Assembly: GCA_002712305.1 (NCBI GenBank)
Contig: PATE01000025.1
Span: 1-30,861, forward strand
DNA: 30,861 nucleotides
Source of the DNA: Gemmatimonadota bacterium
Lineage (GTDB): Bacteria > Latescibacterota > UBA2968 > UBA8231
Direction: 5' to 3'
Position numbers and translations under genes: made by a program. Position 1 is the first letter of the stretch, and the number at the start of each line of letters is the position of its first letter. The notes beneath the pieces are model-generated. The model saw nothing but the letters and a program-made list of their open reading frames with translations. It was not told where the DNA came from and did no database searches. Below are positions 7,344 through 15,616 of this stretch, piece by piece.

Positions 7344-8687
7344 ATGCGTGTCGATCCTTCGATCTTCAAGGCGTACGACATCCGGGGAATCTACCCCAGC
7401 CAACTCGATGAAAACACCGCCAGAGGCGTTGGTCGCGCCTTTGCAACGTATCTGAAGCCTGCCCAGGTAGTGGTGGGGCGCGACATGCGCCTCTCCAGTC
7501 CGGCCGTGTGCGCGGCTTTGCTCGAAGGCCTGACCCAGCAGAAGGTGAATGTCATCGACATCGGCATGGTCAGTACCGACCAGTACTACTATGCCTGTGC
7601 CACGCTCAATCTACCCGGGCTGATGGTCACTGCGTCGCACAACCCACCCGAATACTGTGGGTTCAAGATGGTAAGGAAGATGCCTTATTTGCTGTCCGGC
7701 GACGAAGGGATCCAGGATCTGCGGCGGATCATCGAGACCGACGACTACGCCAACGCTCCAGGCGAAGGGCGTATTGAGCAACGTGATCTGAGCGCCGGAT
7801 TCGTCGACTGTGTCCTGGGTCTCGTCGACACCGAACGAATGCGCCCCCTCAAGGTGGTGGCCGACGCAGGCAATGGCATGGTGGGGCCCATCCTCAAACG
7901 GGTCTACGATCGATTGCCCGTCGATCTGGTGGGAATGTATCTCGATCCAGATGGATCGTTGCCCAATCACGGGCTCGACCCGATGAAACAGGAGAATCGG
8001 GATGAACTGGAACGTCGTGTGGTCAGCGAAAACGCAGCGATTGGTTTTGCCTTTGACGGCGACGGGGATCGCTTCTTTGCCGTCGATGATCGGGGTCAGT
8101 TCGTTCCAGGAGACTTTCTCACGGCCCTGATGGGCTGCTACATGCTCGAGTGCGAACCAGGAGCCAAAGTGATCTCTGACGTTCGCTGCTCGTGGGTCGT
8201 GCGTGATCGGATAGAAGGAGCCGGGGGTCGTTCACTGGTTGAGCGTGTGGGCCATTCCTTCATCAAGCCCCGAATGTTCGAAGAAGAGGCGATCTTCGCA
8301 GGTGAATTGTCGGGGCATTACTACTTCCGAGATTTTTTTGGTGCCGACTCAGGCATCGTGCCCTCGCTGATTCTGCTGCAGATGTTATCGGATCGCGGTG
8401 GCGAATCGCTGTCTCGCCTGCTGTCCTCGATCGAGGATCGATACTTCATCTCCTGGGAGATCAACTCGCGCGTCGAGGATCCGCAGGCCAAACTCGAGGA
8501 GTTGGCCCGCCGATATGGCGATGGCCGACTGGAGCAGATCGACGGGATCTCCGTGTCCTACGAAGATTGGCACTTCAACGTGAGGGCCTCCAACACAGAA
8601 CCCCTGCTGCGGCTGAATCTGGAGGCGCTGACCCAACAGCGCATGGAAGACAAGCGCGACGAGGTTCTGGCGATCATCCGCGCTTGA
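7344..8687 (+). CDS. Phosphomannomutase/phosphoglucomutase
   Basis: A four-domain alpha-D-phosphohexomutase of about 447 residues, typical for PMM/PGM (ManB/AlgC type). Motifs appear in order: FKAYDIRGIYP at the N-terminus, VVGRDMRLSSP, the phosphoserine loop TASHNPPEYCGFKM, the metal loop FDGDGDRFFAVD, the sugar-binding GELSGHYYF, and the phosphate-binding RASNTEPLLRL near the C-terminus. All catalytic motifs are intact. It interconverts hexose-6-phosphate and hexose-1-phosphate in the cytoplasm, feeding GDP-mannose or UDP-glucose synthesis. ATG 7344 is preferred; a GTG nine bases upstream (7335) is the alternative, and neither has a clear ribosome-binding site. It opens the second block of the polysaccharide locus directly after the upstream terminator, so a promoter must lie inside or very near the terminator or its readthrough must matter. 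Confidence 0.95.
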   Translation: MRVDPSIFKAYDIRGIYPSQLDENTARGVGRAFATYLKPAQVVVGRDMRLSSPAVCAALLEGLTQQKVNVIDIGMVSTDQYYYACATLNLPGLMVTASHNPPEYCGFKMVRKMPYLLSGDEGIQDLRRIIETDDYANAPGEGRIEQRDLSAGFVDCVLGLVDTERMRPLKVVADAGNGMVGPILKRVYDRLPVDLVGMYLDPDGSLPNHGLDPMKQENRDELERRVVSENAAIGFAFDGDGDRFFAVDDRGQFVPGDFLTALMGCYMLECEPGAKVISDVRCSWVVRDRIEGAGGRSLVERVGHSFIKPRMFEEEAIFAGELSGHYYFRDFFGADSGIVPSLILLQMLSDRGGESLSRLLSSIEDRYFISWEINSRVEDPQAKLEELARRYGDGRLEQIDGISVSYEDWHFNVRASNTEPLLRLNLEALTQQRMEDKRDEVLAIIRA

Positions 8688-8715
8688 TGATCCTTCAACA
8701 CGGGTCTTCTGGCCA

Positions 8716-9978
8716 GTGAACTACGCTCGTGGCCTGTCGGTCACCGCCCTGGCTACGGGACTGACCTTCGCCCTCGGTTTCGCCAACCAGGCCTTGCTGG
8801 CTCGGATGCTCGGCGAGGAAGGACGCGGTGCCTTGGCCGCCGTGGCGACGACGGTGTTGCTGGCCACCCTCGTGATAGGTGAATGGGTTAACCGGGGAAA
8901 TACCTTCATCGCCGGCCATCAGCCCACACGCGCTTCCAGCTTGCTGAGTCTCACCCTTGTCTGGACAGCCCTGCTGAGTGTCGTGTTTGCCATTGGGCTG
9001 TGGCTTGCCGGACCGTGGCTGGCCGCAGCGATCTCCGACCAACTATCAGAGAGTCTCTCGGTGCCCGTCCTGTGGTGGGCGGGTGTATTAACGATTCTGC
9101 TCGTCGTCCAGCGTGGGGCGCAGGCGATTCTTCTGGGCCTCGATCGACTCCGGCTCTACAACGTCGTTCCCGTCCTCTTCATCGTGGTCTATCTGGGCGG
9201 CAACGCACTGTTGGCCGCCACCACTGCGACACCAGACGTTCTCCACGTGCTGGGTGTCTGGTGCGTGGCCGTCGCTCTCTCCGGGGTCGTCGCCATCGCT
9301 GCGTGCGGTCGCCCGGTCCTTTTAGATCCACGCCCATTGCTGCGTCAAACCGCTAAGGTGGGGTCGCGGGGCGCCGTGTCGGCAACGCTCGTGTTCCTCA
9401 TGTTTCGCAGCGTCATCTATCTCGTAGGCGCCCTGATGAGTTTAGAGGCCCTGGGGGTCTTCACGATCGCCGTCATCATCGCGGAGATGATCCAACGGTT
9501 GCCCAACATTGCCGGAACGGTGTTGCTGCCGAAGGTGATGGCGGGGCAGGACGCAGATCATACGATGAGTCTGCGAATCGGCCAGATCACGCTGGCCCTG
9601 AGCCTACTGGCCTCGGCGGCGGTGGTCCTGTTTGGCCGGTTCTTCATCACCGTCGTGTTCTCTGCCCCCTACGCCGGCGCATACGAACCGCTCTGCCTGA
9701 TGTTGCCCGGACTCGTCGCCTCGGGTTTCGCTTCGATTCTCAACAGCAAGCTCGTCGCCACAGGTTATCCGCCCGTGACCCTGTGGGCACCCGCCGTCGC
9801 CCTGGTGCTGAATGTGGGCCTCAACTACCGGCTGATTCCAGATTGGGGGTTGGCGGGCGCGGCGACCTCGACGTCCGTCGCCTACATCTTCTGGGCCGTC
9901 GCCATCACCGTGGCGTATCGGCAACACACCGGACTGCAGTGGCACCGATTGCTTGCCACCTCGGCGGACCACCGGTAG
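8716..9978 (+). CDS. Polysaccharide flippase, Wzx/MATE-like
   Basis: A strongly hydrophobic protein of 420 residues with about twelve predicted membrane spans and short loops. The N-terminus (LSVTALATGLTFALGFANQALLAR, then LGEEGRGALAAVAT) is typical of oligosaccharide flippases of the MVF/MATE fold, where the first helix pair is followed by a G-x-G region. Such proteins move lipid-linked repeat units from the inner to the outer face of the cytoplasmic membrane. The GTG start at 8716 is 28 bases after the mutase stop. It directly precedes the O-antigen ligase/polymerase gene, as expected of a Wzx-Wzy pair. Flippases diverge rapidly, so the substrate cannot be predicted. A lipid II flippase is less likely in this context. 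Confidence 0.88.
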   Translation: MNYARGLSVTALATGLTFALGFANQALLARMLGEEGRGALAAVATTVLLATLVIGEWVNRGNTFIAGHQPTRASSLLSLTLVWTALLSVVFAIGLWLAGPWLAAAISDQLSESLSVPVLWWAGVLTILLVVQRGAQAILLGLDRLRLYNVVPVLFIVVYLGGNALLAATTATPDVLHVLGVWCVAVALSGVVAIAACGRPVLLDPRPLLRQTAKVGSRGAVSATLVFLMFRSVIYLVGALMSLEALGVFTIAVIIAEMIQRLPNIAGTVLLPKVMAGQDADHTMSLRIGQITLALSLLASAAVVLFGRFFITVVFSAPYAGAYEPLCLMLPGLVASGFASILNSKLVATGYPPVTLWAPAVALVLNVGLNYRLIPDWGLAGAATSTSVAYIFWAVAITVAYRQHTGLQWHRLLATSADHR

Positions 9979-9987
9979 CTTCGCGAT

Positions 9988-11421
9988 ATGACCATTCTGC
10001 CCTCGGCGAACGAGCGCTTTGATCTGCGCTGGTTCGCCCTCTTCATCGGGTTCCAGCTGCTGGCGGTCGTCGCCGCGATCTGGCTTCCACACAAGCTTCT
10101 GCTCGCCGCTGGAATCGTACTGCTGAGTGGAGTCTATCTGGTGGCTGTGTTGTTATGGCCCTGGATCATTGTTCCCGCCATCGTCGCCACCACCGCTCTC
10201 GACATTACGGGTCAGCTGATCAAGGAAACGGGTCTGGGAATTCCCGTGACAGGTTTCCACCTGGCTTTTGGTCTGATGATGGTGGGCCTGCTGACCAACA
10301 CCTTCCTCCGACGACGCGAGATCTTCCCCACCTTTGAGCTCAAAGGGCCGCTGTTTGCCCTGTGGGGGATCATGCTCCTGTCCCTCACCTATACACCCGA
10401 AGCAGCCTTCGTGGATGGGACGATCGGTGTGTTCCGCACCCTGTTCCTCATCGCCTTCCTGTACGGCACGCAGATGATGATCGACTCTCGCCGTGCGATG
10501 AACCTGGTGGTCATTTCCATGAGTGCCGCGCTCATCGGCGGGGCGCTGCTGGCGGTGGTCCAGATTCTGACGGAGCGCTTTTATCTGCCTGCCAGTTTCG
10601 TCATCGCCGTCGGCGCCAATGCGCCGCGCGCTACGGGAACGTTCCACAATCCCAACACTTTCGGCACCTTCCTGATGGCGGGCAGTATATTCCTGCTCGG
10701 CATCGCGTTGTTCGGGGGGTTGTCCCGAACACTGCGGGGCTGGCTGCTGCTGGCGACGGCGGCCGGATTCGGCGGCCTCGTGGTCACCTTCAGTCGGGCC
10801 AACTGGGTCGCCGCCGCCGTCGGCATCGGTGTGGTCCTGTTTCTCGCCAAGAAACTGCGCTATGCCATCTATGCTGCCGTGATCGGCCTGCTTGCGGTGA
10901 TGGCCGTCAAGGAATTCGTCCCCTTTGCCGAGCATATCTACCAGCGGCTCATGTCGATTTTCACGCTCTTTGAGCAATTTGGACAGACGGGAAGAGCGAG
11001 CAGTTCAGCACGGGTCTATTTCGCCCTGGCGGGCATGGAGATGTGGCTCGACAGCCCACTGTTTGGTACCGGTTGGCGTTCGTTCCCCGTACTCTTTGAT
11101 CTCTACAAATCGCCGGAATTTCCCCACTGGGTGCCGACGAAGGAATCCCACACGCTCTTCGCCAACATTCTTGCCGAATTGGGTCTGGTTGGATTGACGG
11201 CGGCGACCTGGCTCGTGGCGCGCACGCTGCGCCGCGGATGGACATCGATGAATTCGACCGATGATCCCTATCTGCGCGGCGTGATGTGTGGTCTCTTATC
11301 GCTGTTCATCGCCTTCCAGGTCAGTCTGTCCTTCACGGCTGACTTCAGCAACAACTTCCTGTGGTTCTTCACGGGGATGATCTTCGCCGTCGCCCAGCTG
11401 ATCGATCGCTCCACGACGTGA
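9988..11421 (+). CDS. O-antigen ligase/polymerase family membrane protein (WaaL/Wzy-like)
   Basis: A 477-residue polytopic protein with about eleven to twelve hydrophobic spans and a large loop in the second half. The Wzy_C/O-antigen ligase signature is visible. GTFHNPNTFGTFLMAG is the middle motif. The loop after GRASSSARVYFALAGMEMW leads to DSPLFGTGWRSFPVLF and ESHTLFANILAELGLVGL, which contains the conserved His of the family. These enzymes work at the periplasmic face, either polymerising lipid-linked repeat units or joining a glycan to an acceptor. The two roles cannot be separated by sequence, but pairing with the adjacent flippase and the initiating transferase favours a Wzy role. ATG 9988 is 9 bases after the flippase stop; the stop overlaps the next start as GTGA. 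Confidence 0.9.
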   Translation: MTILPSANERFDLRWFALFIGFQLLAVVAAIWLPHKLLLAAGIVLLSGVYLVAVLLWPWIIVPAIVATTALDITGQLIKETGLGIPVTGFHLAFGLMMVGLLTNTFLRRREIFPTFELKGPLFALWGIMLLSLTYTPEAAFVDGTIGVFRTLFLIAFLYGTQMMIDSRRAMNLVVISMSAALIGGALLAVVQILTERFYLPASFVIAVGANAPRATGTFHNPNTFGTFLMAGSIFLLGIALFGGLSRTLRGWLLLATAAGFGGLVVTFSRANWVAAAVGIGVVLFLAKKLRYAIYAAVIGLLAVMAVKEFVPFAEHIYQRLMSIFTLFEQFGQTGRASSSARVYFALAGMEMWLDSPLFGTGWRSFPVLFDLYKSPEFPHWVPTKESHTLFANILAELGLVGLTAATWLVARTLRRGWTSMNSTDDPYLRGVMCGLLSLFIAFQVSLSFTADFSNNFLWFFTGMIFAVAQLIDRSTT

Positions 11422-12569
11422 AGCTGCTGATCCTCAGTCATCTTTATCCGCACAGAGCGTCCCATACGAGCGGAATCTTCGTCCACCATCAGGCGACGAC
11501 GTTGGCCACCCGTGCGCAGGTGCAGCTCGTGGCGCCCACGCCCTGGTGGCCACTCCCCTGGGGCATCTGGGGTCGTCGAAGCCACAGCCCGAGACACGAA
11601 CAGGTGGGCGGGGTCGATCTGCACCGTCCGCGTTTTCTCGCGTTGCCACGCCGCCTGCGCTTTCATCGGCAGTGGCGCGGATACGAGGCGGCCGTGCGTC
11701 GTGTCGTAGACGAACCACCGGATCTGATCCACGCCCACTGTGCCTATCCCGACGGGTATGTAGCGCAACGGTTGGGCAAGTTGTGGGACTGCCCCGTCTA
11801 CATCACCGTGCACGGCTACGATATTCACGAGCTCCCCGCGCTGAATCCACGATGGAAAATGCTCGTCAGCGAAGCCCTGGCCGGGGCAGACCGAGTCGTG
11901 ACTGTCAGTGATGAGCTGGCCGGAGGCGCCATGGAATTGGGAACCTCTGAATCGGCCGTACTGCGTCTGCCCAATGGCGTCGATTGCGATCTGTTCGCGC
12001 CACGGACGCCGAAGCAGAGGCGTGTGCCCCAGATTCTTTACGTCGGTCGATTTCAGGACGCCAAAGGCATGAGTGTGCTCCTCGATGCGCTCGAACTGCT
12101 CAAGGATGGCAAGCGCCAGTTTCGTCTTCGCTGTGTCGGTGGTAACGCACTGCATCCGGCTACCGAATACGAGCAGCAGGCACGTCGTCTGGGGCTTGCG
12201 GAACTGGTCCGCTTCGATGACGAGGTTCCATGGCTGCAGATCCCACAGGTGATGGCCGGAGCAGATCTGCTCGTGTTGCCCAGCTTTTCGGAAGGCATGC
12301 CGCTGGTTCTGCTCGAAGCGATGGCCGCAGGCCTACCTGTGGTGACGACACGCTGCGGCGGTCCATCGGAAATCGTCGACGACGCGTGGGGAGAGCTGGT
12401 CGAACCGGGAGATGTGGCACAACTGGCAGGGGCACTGGCACGCGTTCTGGACCGCCTCTCAGACTACGATCCGGTCGTCCTGCAACAGCGCGCTCGACAG
12501 ACCTACGATCACCGAGCCCTGGCAGATCGTCTCTTCGACGACTACGAACAGATTCTGGCAGCCCACTGA
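11418..12569 (+). CDS. GT4-family glycosyltransferase
   Basis: A 383-residue GT-B glycosyltransferase. The N-terminus (KLLILSHLYPHRASHTSGIF) and the IHAHCAYPDGYVAQRL segment are typical of the acceptor domain. The C-terminal domain has LPNGVDCDLFAP, ILYVGRFQDAKGMSVLLDAL and the classical E-x7-E nucleotide-sugar motif in SEGMPLVLLEAMAAGLPVV (about residues 290-309). GTG 11418 was chosen because it overlaps the upstream stop (GTGA) and the protein begins directly with the first beta-strand; an upstream GTG at 11361 would add residues encoded inside the preceding gene. It acts on the cytoplasmic side, extending the lipid-linked oligosaccharide. The stop codon directly abuts the ATG of asnB, so all three genes are very likely co-translated. 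Confidence 0.93.
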   Translation: MKLLILSHLYPHRASHTSGIFVHHQATTLATRAQVQLVAPTPWWPLPWGIWGRRSHSPRHEQVGGVDLHRPRFLALPRRLRFHRQWRGYEAAVRRVVDEPPDLIHAHCAYPDGYVAQRLGKLWDCPVYITVHGYDIHELPALNPRWKMLVSEALAGADRVVTVSDELAGGAMELGTSESAVLRLPNGVDCDLFAPRTPKQRRVPQILYVGRFQDAKGMSVLLDALELLKDGKRQFRLRCVGGNALHPATEYEQQARRLGLAELVRFDDEVPWLQIPQVMAGADLLVLPSFSEGMPLVLLEAMAAGLPVVTTRCGGPSEIVDDAWGELVEPGDVAQLAGALARVLDRLSDYDPVVLQQRARQTYDHRALADRLFDDYEQILAAH

Positions 12570-14474
12570 ATGTGTGGCTTGTGCGGCATCGTGCAGCCTT
12601 CGGGTCGCCCCGTCGACAGAAATCGTCTCGAACAGATGCGCGACAGCATGCGCCACCGTGGACCGGATGACGAAGGGCTACGCATCGATGGCCAGGTTGG
12701 CCTCGGTCACCGACGTCTCAGTATCATCGATCTGACCGAGGCGGGGCGCCAACCCCTGGCCAACGAAGACGGCTGCCTTCATCTCGTGTTCAATGGTGAG
12801 CTCTACAACTACGTCGAGCTCGGTGCTGAACTGCGTCAGGCGGGGCATCGATTCGCCTCCCAGACCGACAGCGAAATCGTGCTCCATGCCATTGAAGAGT
12901 GGGGGATCGAGGGGGCGCTTCCCCGATTCGTTGGCATGTTTGCCTTCGCCGTGGCTGATCACAACGCCCGGCAGCTGCTGCTGGCGCGAGACCCCCTCGG
13001 CATCAAACCCCTCTACTACAAGACCAGTGAATCGCCAGAGGGTGAGTTCCTCTTCGCCTCCGAGCTGCGCGCTCTGTTGCGAGCGGGTGTGGAGGCGACT
13101 CCCTCCCTGCCAGCGATCTATGACTTTCTGTCGCTGGAGCGCTTCGATCACGACGACACGACATTCTTCTCCGGGATTCATCAGCTACAGCCCGGTCACT
13201 TTCTGCGTATCGAGTTCGACACCCCCTCGCGTGTGCAGCAGATGCCCTATTGGGATCCCAGGCCGGAAACGGCGCGGGCACGGTACGACTACGACCAGCC
13301 TGTAGAGACCTTTACCCACCTGTTCGACGACAGCGTTCGGCTCCAACTGCGCAGCGATGTTCCGGTAGGGGTATTTCTCAGCGGCGGTCTCGATTCCAGT
13401 GCCATCGTGGAAGCGGCGACACGGCAGAGCACGCAGTCGCTGCAATCTTTCTCAGTCAATTTCGACGATGATGGCTTCGACGAGACGGCCTTCGCGTCAC
13501 AGGTCGCCGACACATTTGGGACGCAGCATCATCGTTTGACACCAGATGCCGGTGTGCTGAGACAGGAGCTGGCCTCTTTCGTCGAAGCGCAGGAGACGCC
13601 GACAAATGGTCCCGGACCGTTCTCCGAGTGGTGTGTCGCACAACTGGCTGCGCAACATGTGAAGGTGGCCCTCAGCGGCCAGGGACCAGATGAGATGCTG
13701 GGGGGATACCATCTGTATTTCCTGCCGTATCTGCACGCTCGACTACGACATCGAGACGAAGAGGGACGACGCGTCGGCATCGGTCGTGTCGCCGGTGAAG
13801 CGCGTCGAATTGGTGCGCTGACGGGCAGGAGCCCCGCGATCTATCTGGCGGCCGCGATCGGGGCACGGGGGGATGGATTGCGTCGCCGACTCAAGCAGAC
13901 CCGAGCCCGTCGGCTGATGCAGCCAGAGTTGCTGAACTACGCGGCCGAGGTGACACCGGTGCAGCAGGACTGGCCCGGAGATACGGCACTGGACAGAGCC
14001 CTGGCAGAAGCCCTGTTAGGCTGGGGGCTGCGACGGCTTCTGCACTACACCGATCGCAGCACGATGGCCGTCTCTCTCGAAGCGCGCGTGCCTTTCCTCG
14101 ACCATCGTCTCGTCGAGTTCTGTTTCGGTCTGCCGTATCACACGAAAATCCGTGAGGATCGCAGCAAGTGGATTCTGCGCGAGGCGATGAGCGATCGGTT
14201 GCCAGCGCAGATCGTGGAGCGGCGGGACAAGAAGGGGTTCCCCACACCGGTGGGTCGCTGGTTGCGCGAGAGCGAGGATTTCGTCCGCGATCACCTGGCA
14301 CCATCCATGGTGGGCCGACGAGGGCTGCTGCGCGAGGCGACGGTGGCACGACTCCAGCGGGAACACTTCGCAGGCGATAGGGATCACGGTTGGGCTTTGT
14401 GGCGCCTGCTGAACCTAGAACTGTGGTATCAGGCTTTCGTCGACGGTTCGGGGTCGCCGATCAGTGCCGTGTAG
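12570..14474 (+). CDS. asnB: Asparagine synthase-type glutamine amidotransferase
   Basis: A 634-residue AsnB-type enzyme. The N-terminal class II glutaminase domain starts MCGLCGIVQ, with Cys2 as the nucleophile after Met removal, followed by MRHRGPDDEG, GLGHRRLSIIDL and LVFNGELYNY. The C-terminal synthetase domain has the ATP-pyrophosphatase P-loop VFLSGGLDSS (about residue 270), ALSGQGPDEMLGGY and ARVPFLDHRLVEF. In biochemical terms it hydrolyses glutamine and transfers ammonia to an AMP-activated carboxylate. Copies inside polysaccharide loci, including an exosortase-A associated subfamily, are thought to amidate uronic acids or amino-acid substituents rather than make free asparagine; that is an inference here. 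The ATG immediately follows the upstream stop. Its last 46 bases overlap the 3' end of a gene on the opposite strand. Confidence 0.93.
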   Translation: MCGLCGIVQPSGRPVDRNRLEQMRDSMRHRGPDDEGLRIDGQVGLGHRRLSIIDLTEAGRQPLANEDGCLHLVFNGELYNYVELGAELRQAGHRFASQTDSEIVLHAIEEWGIEGALPRFVGMFAFAVADHNARQLLLARDPLGIKPLYYKTSESPEGEFLFASELRALLRAGVEATPSLPAIYDFLSLERFDHDDTTFFSGIHQLQPGHFLRIEFDTPSRVQQMPYWDPRPETARARYDYDQPVETFTHLFDDSVRLQLRSDVPVGVFLSGGLDSSAIVEAATRQSTQSLQSFSVNFDDDGFDETAFASQVADTFGTQHHRLTPDAGVLRQELASFVEAQETPTNGPGPFSEWCVAQLAAQHVKVALSGQGPDEMLGGYHLYFLPYLHARLRHRDEEGRRVGIGRVAGEARRIGALTGRSPAIYLAAAIGARGDGLRRRLKQTRARRLMQPELLNYAAEVTPVQQDWPGDTALDRALAEALLGWGLRRLLHYTDRSTMAVSLEARVPFLDHRLVEFCFGLPYHTKIREDRSKWILREAMSDRLPAQIVERRDKKGFPTPVGRWLRESEDFVRDHLAPSMVGRRGLLREATVARLQREHFAGDRDHGWALWRLLNLELWYQAFVDGSGSPISAV

Positions 14475-15571
14475 AACTCGACCAGGGGTGGTATCTGCGA
14501 TGACCACGAGTATCGATCGTGAACCGCGTGCAGACCGCCGGCCCGGCATCGCTGCCACACCTCGTCATCGGTGAGAAGTTGCTGCAGCGTGTCGACGATG
14601 GTCGAGATATCATGGGGATCGACGGCATAACCACACGCCGCTTCCTCTACGATCTGCCGCCACAAAGGCACATGACTGCACAGGACGGGCACGCCGGCGA
14701 GCATGTATTCGAAGAGTTTGGTGGGCAGCGAGTGGAGGTAGTTCGGCTCGGGTTCGAGCAGAGCCAGGCCAACTCGCGCATCTTTGAGGTGGGCATGGGC
14801 CTGCACAGGGGCGAGGCGACCCGTAAATTGGATGATCTGGCCCAGGTCGTGGTCCTCGACAAACCGACGAGCCTTATCGGCCTCGCCGGACACATTGATC
14901 GGGCCCACAAGCTTGAAGCGAACGCTGGGGATCGCTTCCTTGATTTGCCGGGCGACCTCCAGCATGGTGAACAGCCCGCGACGCTCCGTCAGCGTCCCCA
15001 CATAGGTGACGACGGGTTCGGGGGGTGGAGCAGAACCACCGTCTGGTAGTGACTCGCTGGCGGGGTAGTTGAGGACGGTCGTGCGGTGTCGATGTGAATA
15101 GGCGGGGTCATAGCCGGATTCGGCCAGAACCAGGCCGTCCAGCACGCCCAGGGACCATCGCTCAAGGCGCCGGTACACTCTCGCTATCCAGGGTCTGCTC
15201 CAGCGCGGCAACCATTCTTTCATGCCGATCTGGGCAGGCATGTCTTCGTGCATGTCGTAGACAACACGGCGGCCAAGAAGCTTGAGCGTCAGGCCGAGAG
15301 GAAGAAGCTCGGGATCGTGGATGACATAGATGCGGGCGCGCACTCGCAAGGCTCGCCCGATCATGAGCAAGGCCCCGAGAAACCGCGTCAGCCGGAATCG
15401 GTGGCTGGCGACAGGCCGAATCTCCACCGTGTCATCTGGGGGCGCATCCGTCTCAGCCCGAGCCACGACGGTCACGCGGAAGCCGGCGGCGGCCAGAGAG
15501 CGAGCCTGTTTGTGGTAGATCCGGCTGTCGTAAGCGTAGTGAACGGTTGAGAGCGCGCAGATGTCGACCAT
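14429..15571 (-). CDS. GT4-family glycosyltransferase, antisense to the surrounding cluster
   Basis: A 380-residue GT-B glycosyltransferase read against its neighbours. Typical elements in order are VHYAYDSRIYHKQARSLAAAG near the N-terminus, YVIHDPELLPLGLTL, VVYDMHEDMPAQI, YVGTLTERRGLFTMLEVA at the start of the C-terminal domain, and LPTKLFEYMLAGVPVL as the nucleotide-sugar motif. The domain set is complete, so it should be active in extending or branching the polymer. ATG 15571 gives the expected first beta-strand (VDICALSTVHYAYDSR). It diverges from the carbamoyltransferase with a gap of about 45 bases and converges on asnB with a 46-base coding overlap. It therefore has its own promoter, probably sharing the short divergent region 15572-15616. 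Confidence 0.92.
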   Translation of the reverse strand: MVDICALSTVHYAYDSRIYHKQARSLAAAGFRVTVVARAETDAPPDDTVEIRPVASHRFRLTRFLGALLMIGRALRVRARIYVIHDPELLPLGLTLKLLGRRVVYDMHEDMPAQIGMKEWLPRWSRPWIARVYRRLERWSLGVLDGLVLAESGYDPAYSHRHRTTVLNYPASESLPDGGSAPPPEPVVTYVGTLTERRGLFTMLEVARQIKEAIPSVRFKLVGPINVSGEADKARRFVEDHDLGQIIQFTGRLAPVQAHAHLKDARVGLALLEPEPNYLHSLPTKLFEYMLAGVPVLCSHVPLWRQIVEEAACGYAVDPHDISTIVDTLQQLLTDDEVWQRCRAGGLHAVHDRYSWSSQIPPLVEFYTALIGDPEPSTKA

Positions 15572-15616
15572 CGATGAGAAGTCTGCCGCCCACCCCGAGG
15601 ATTGTCAAATCAATCG

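Noticed and set aside
10153-10977. Minus-strand open frame (274 codons) opposite the O-antigen ligase/polymerase gene
   Set aside because: Glu/Gln/His/Asp-rich antisense of a membrane protein gene, a known artefact of hydrophobic codons; no start signal or homology seen.
11268-12155. Minus-strand open frame (295 codons) opposite the GT4 gene
   Set aside because: Antisense of a well-supported glycosyltransferase, no recognisable domain.
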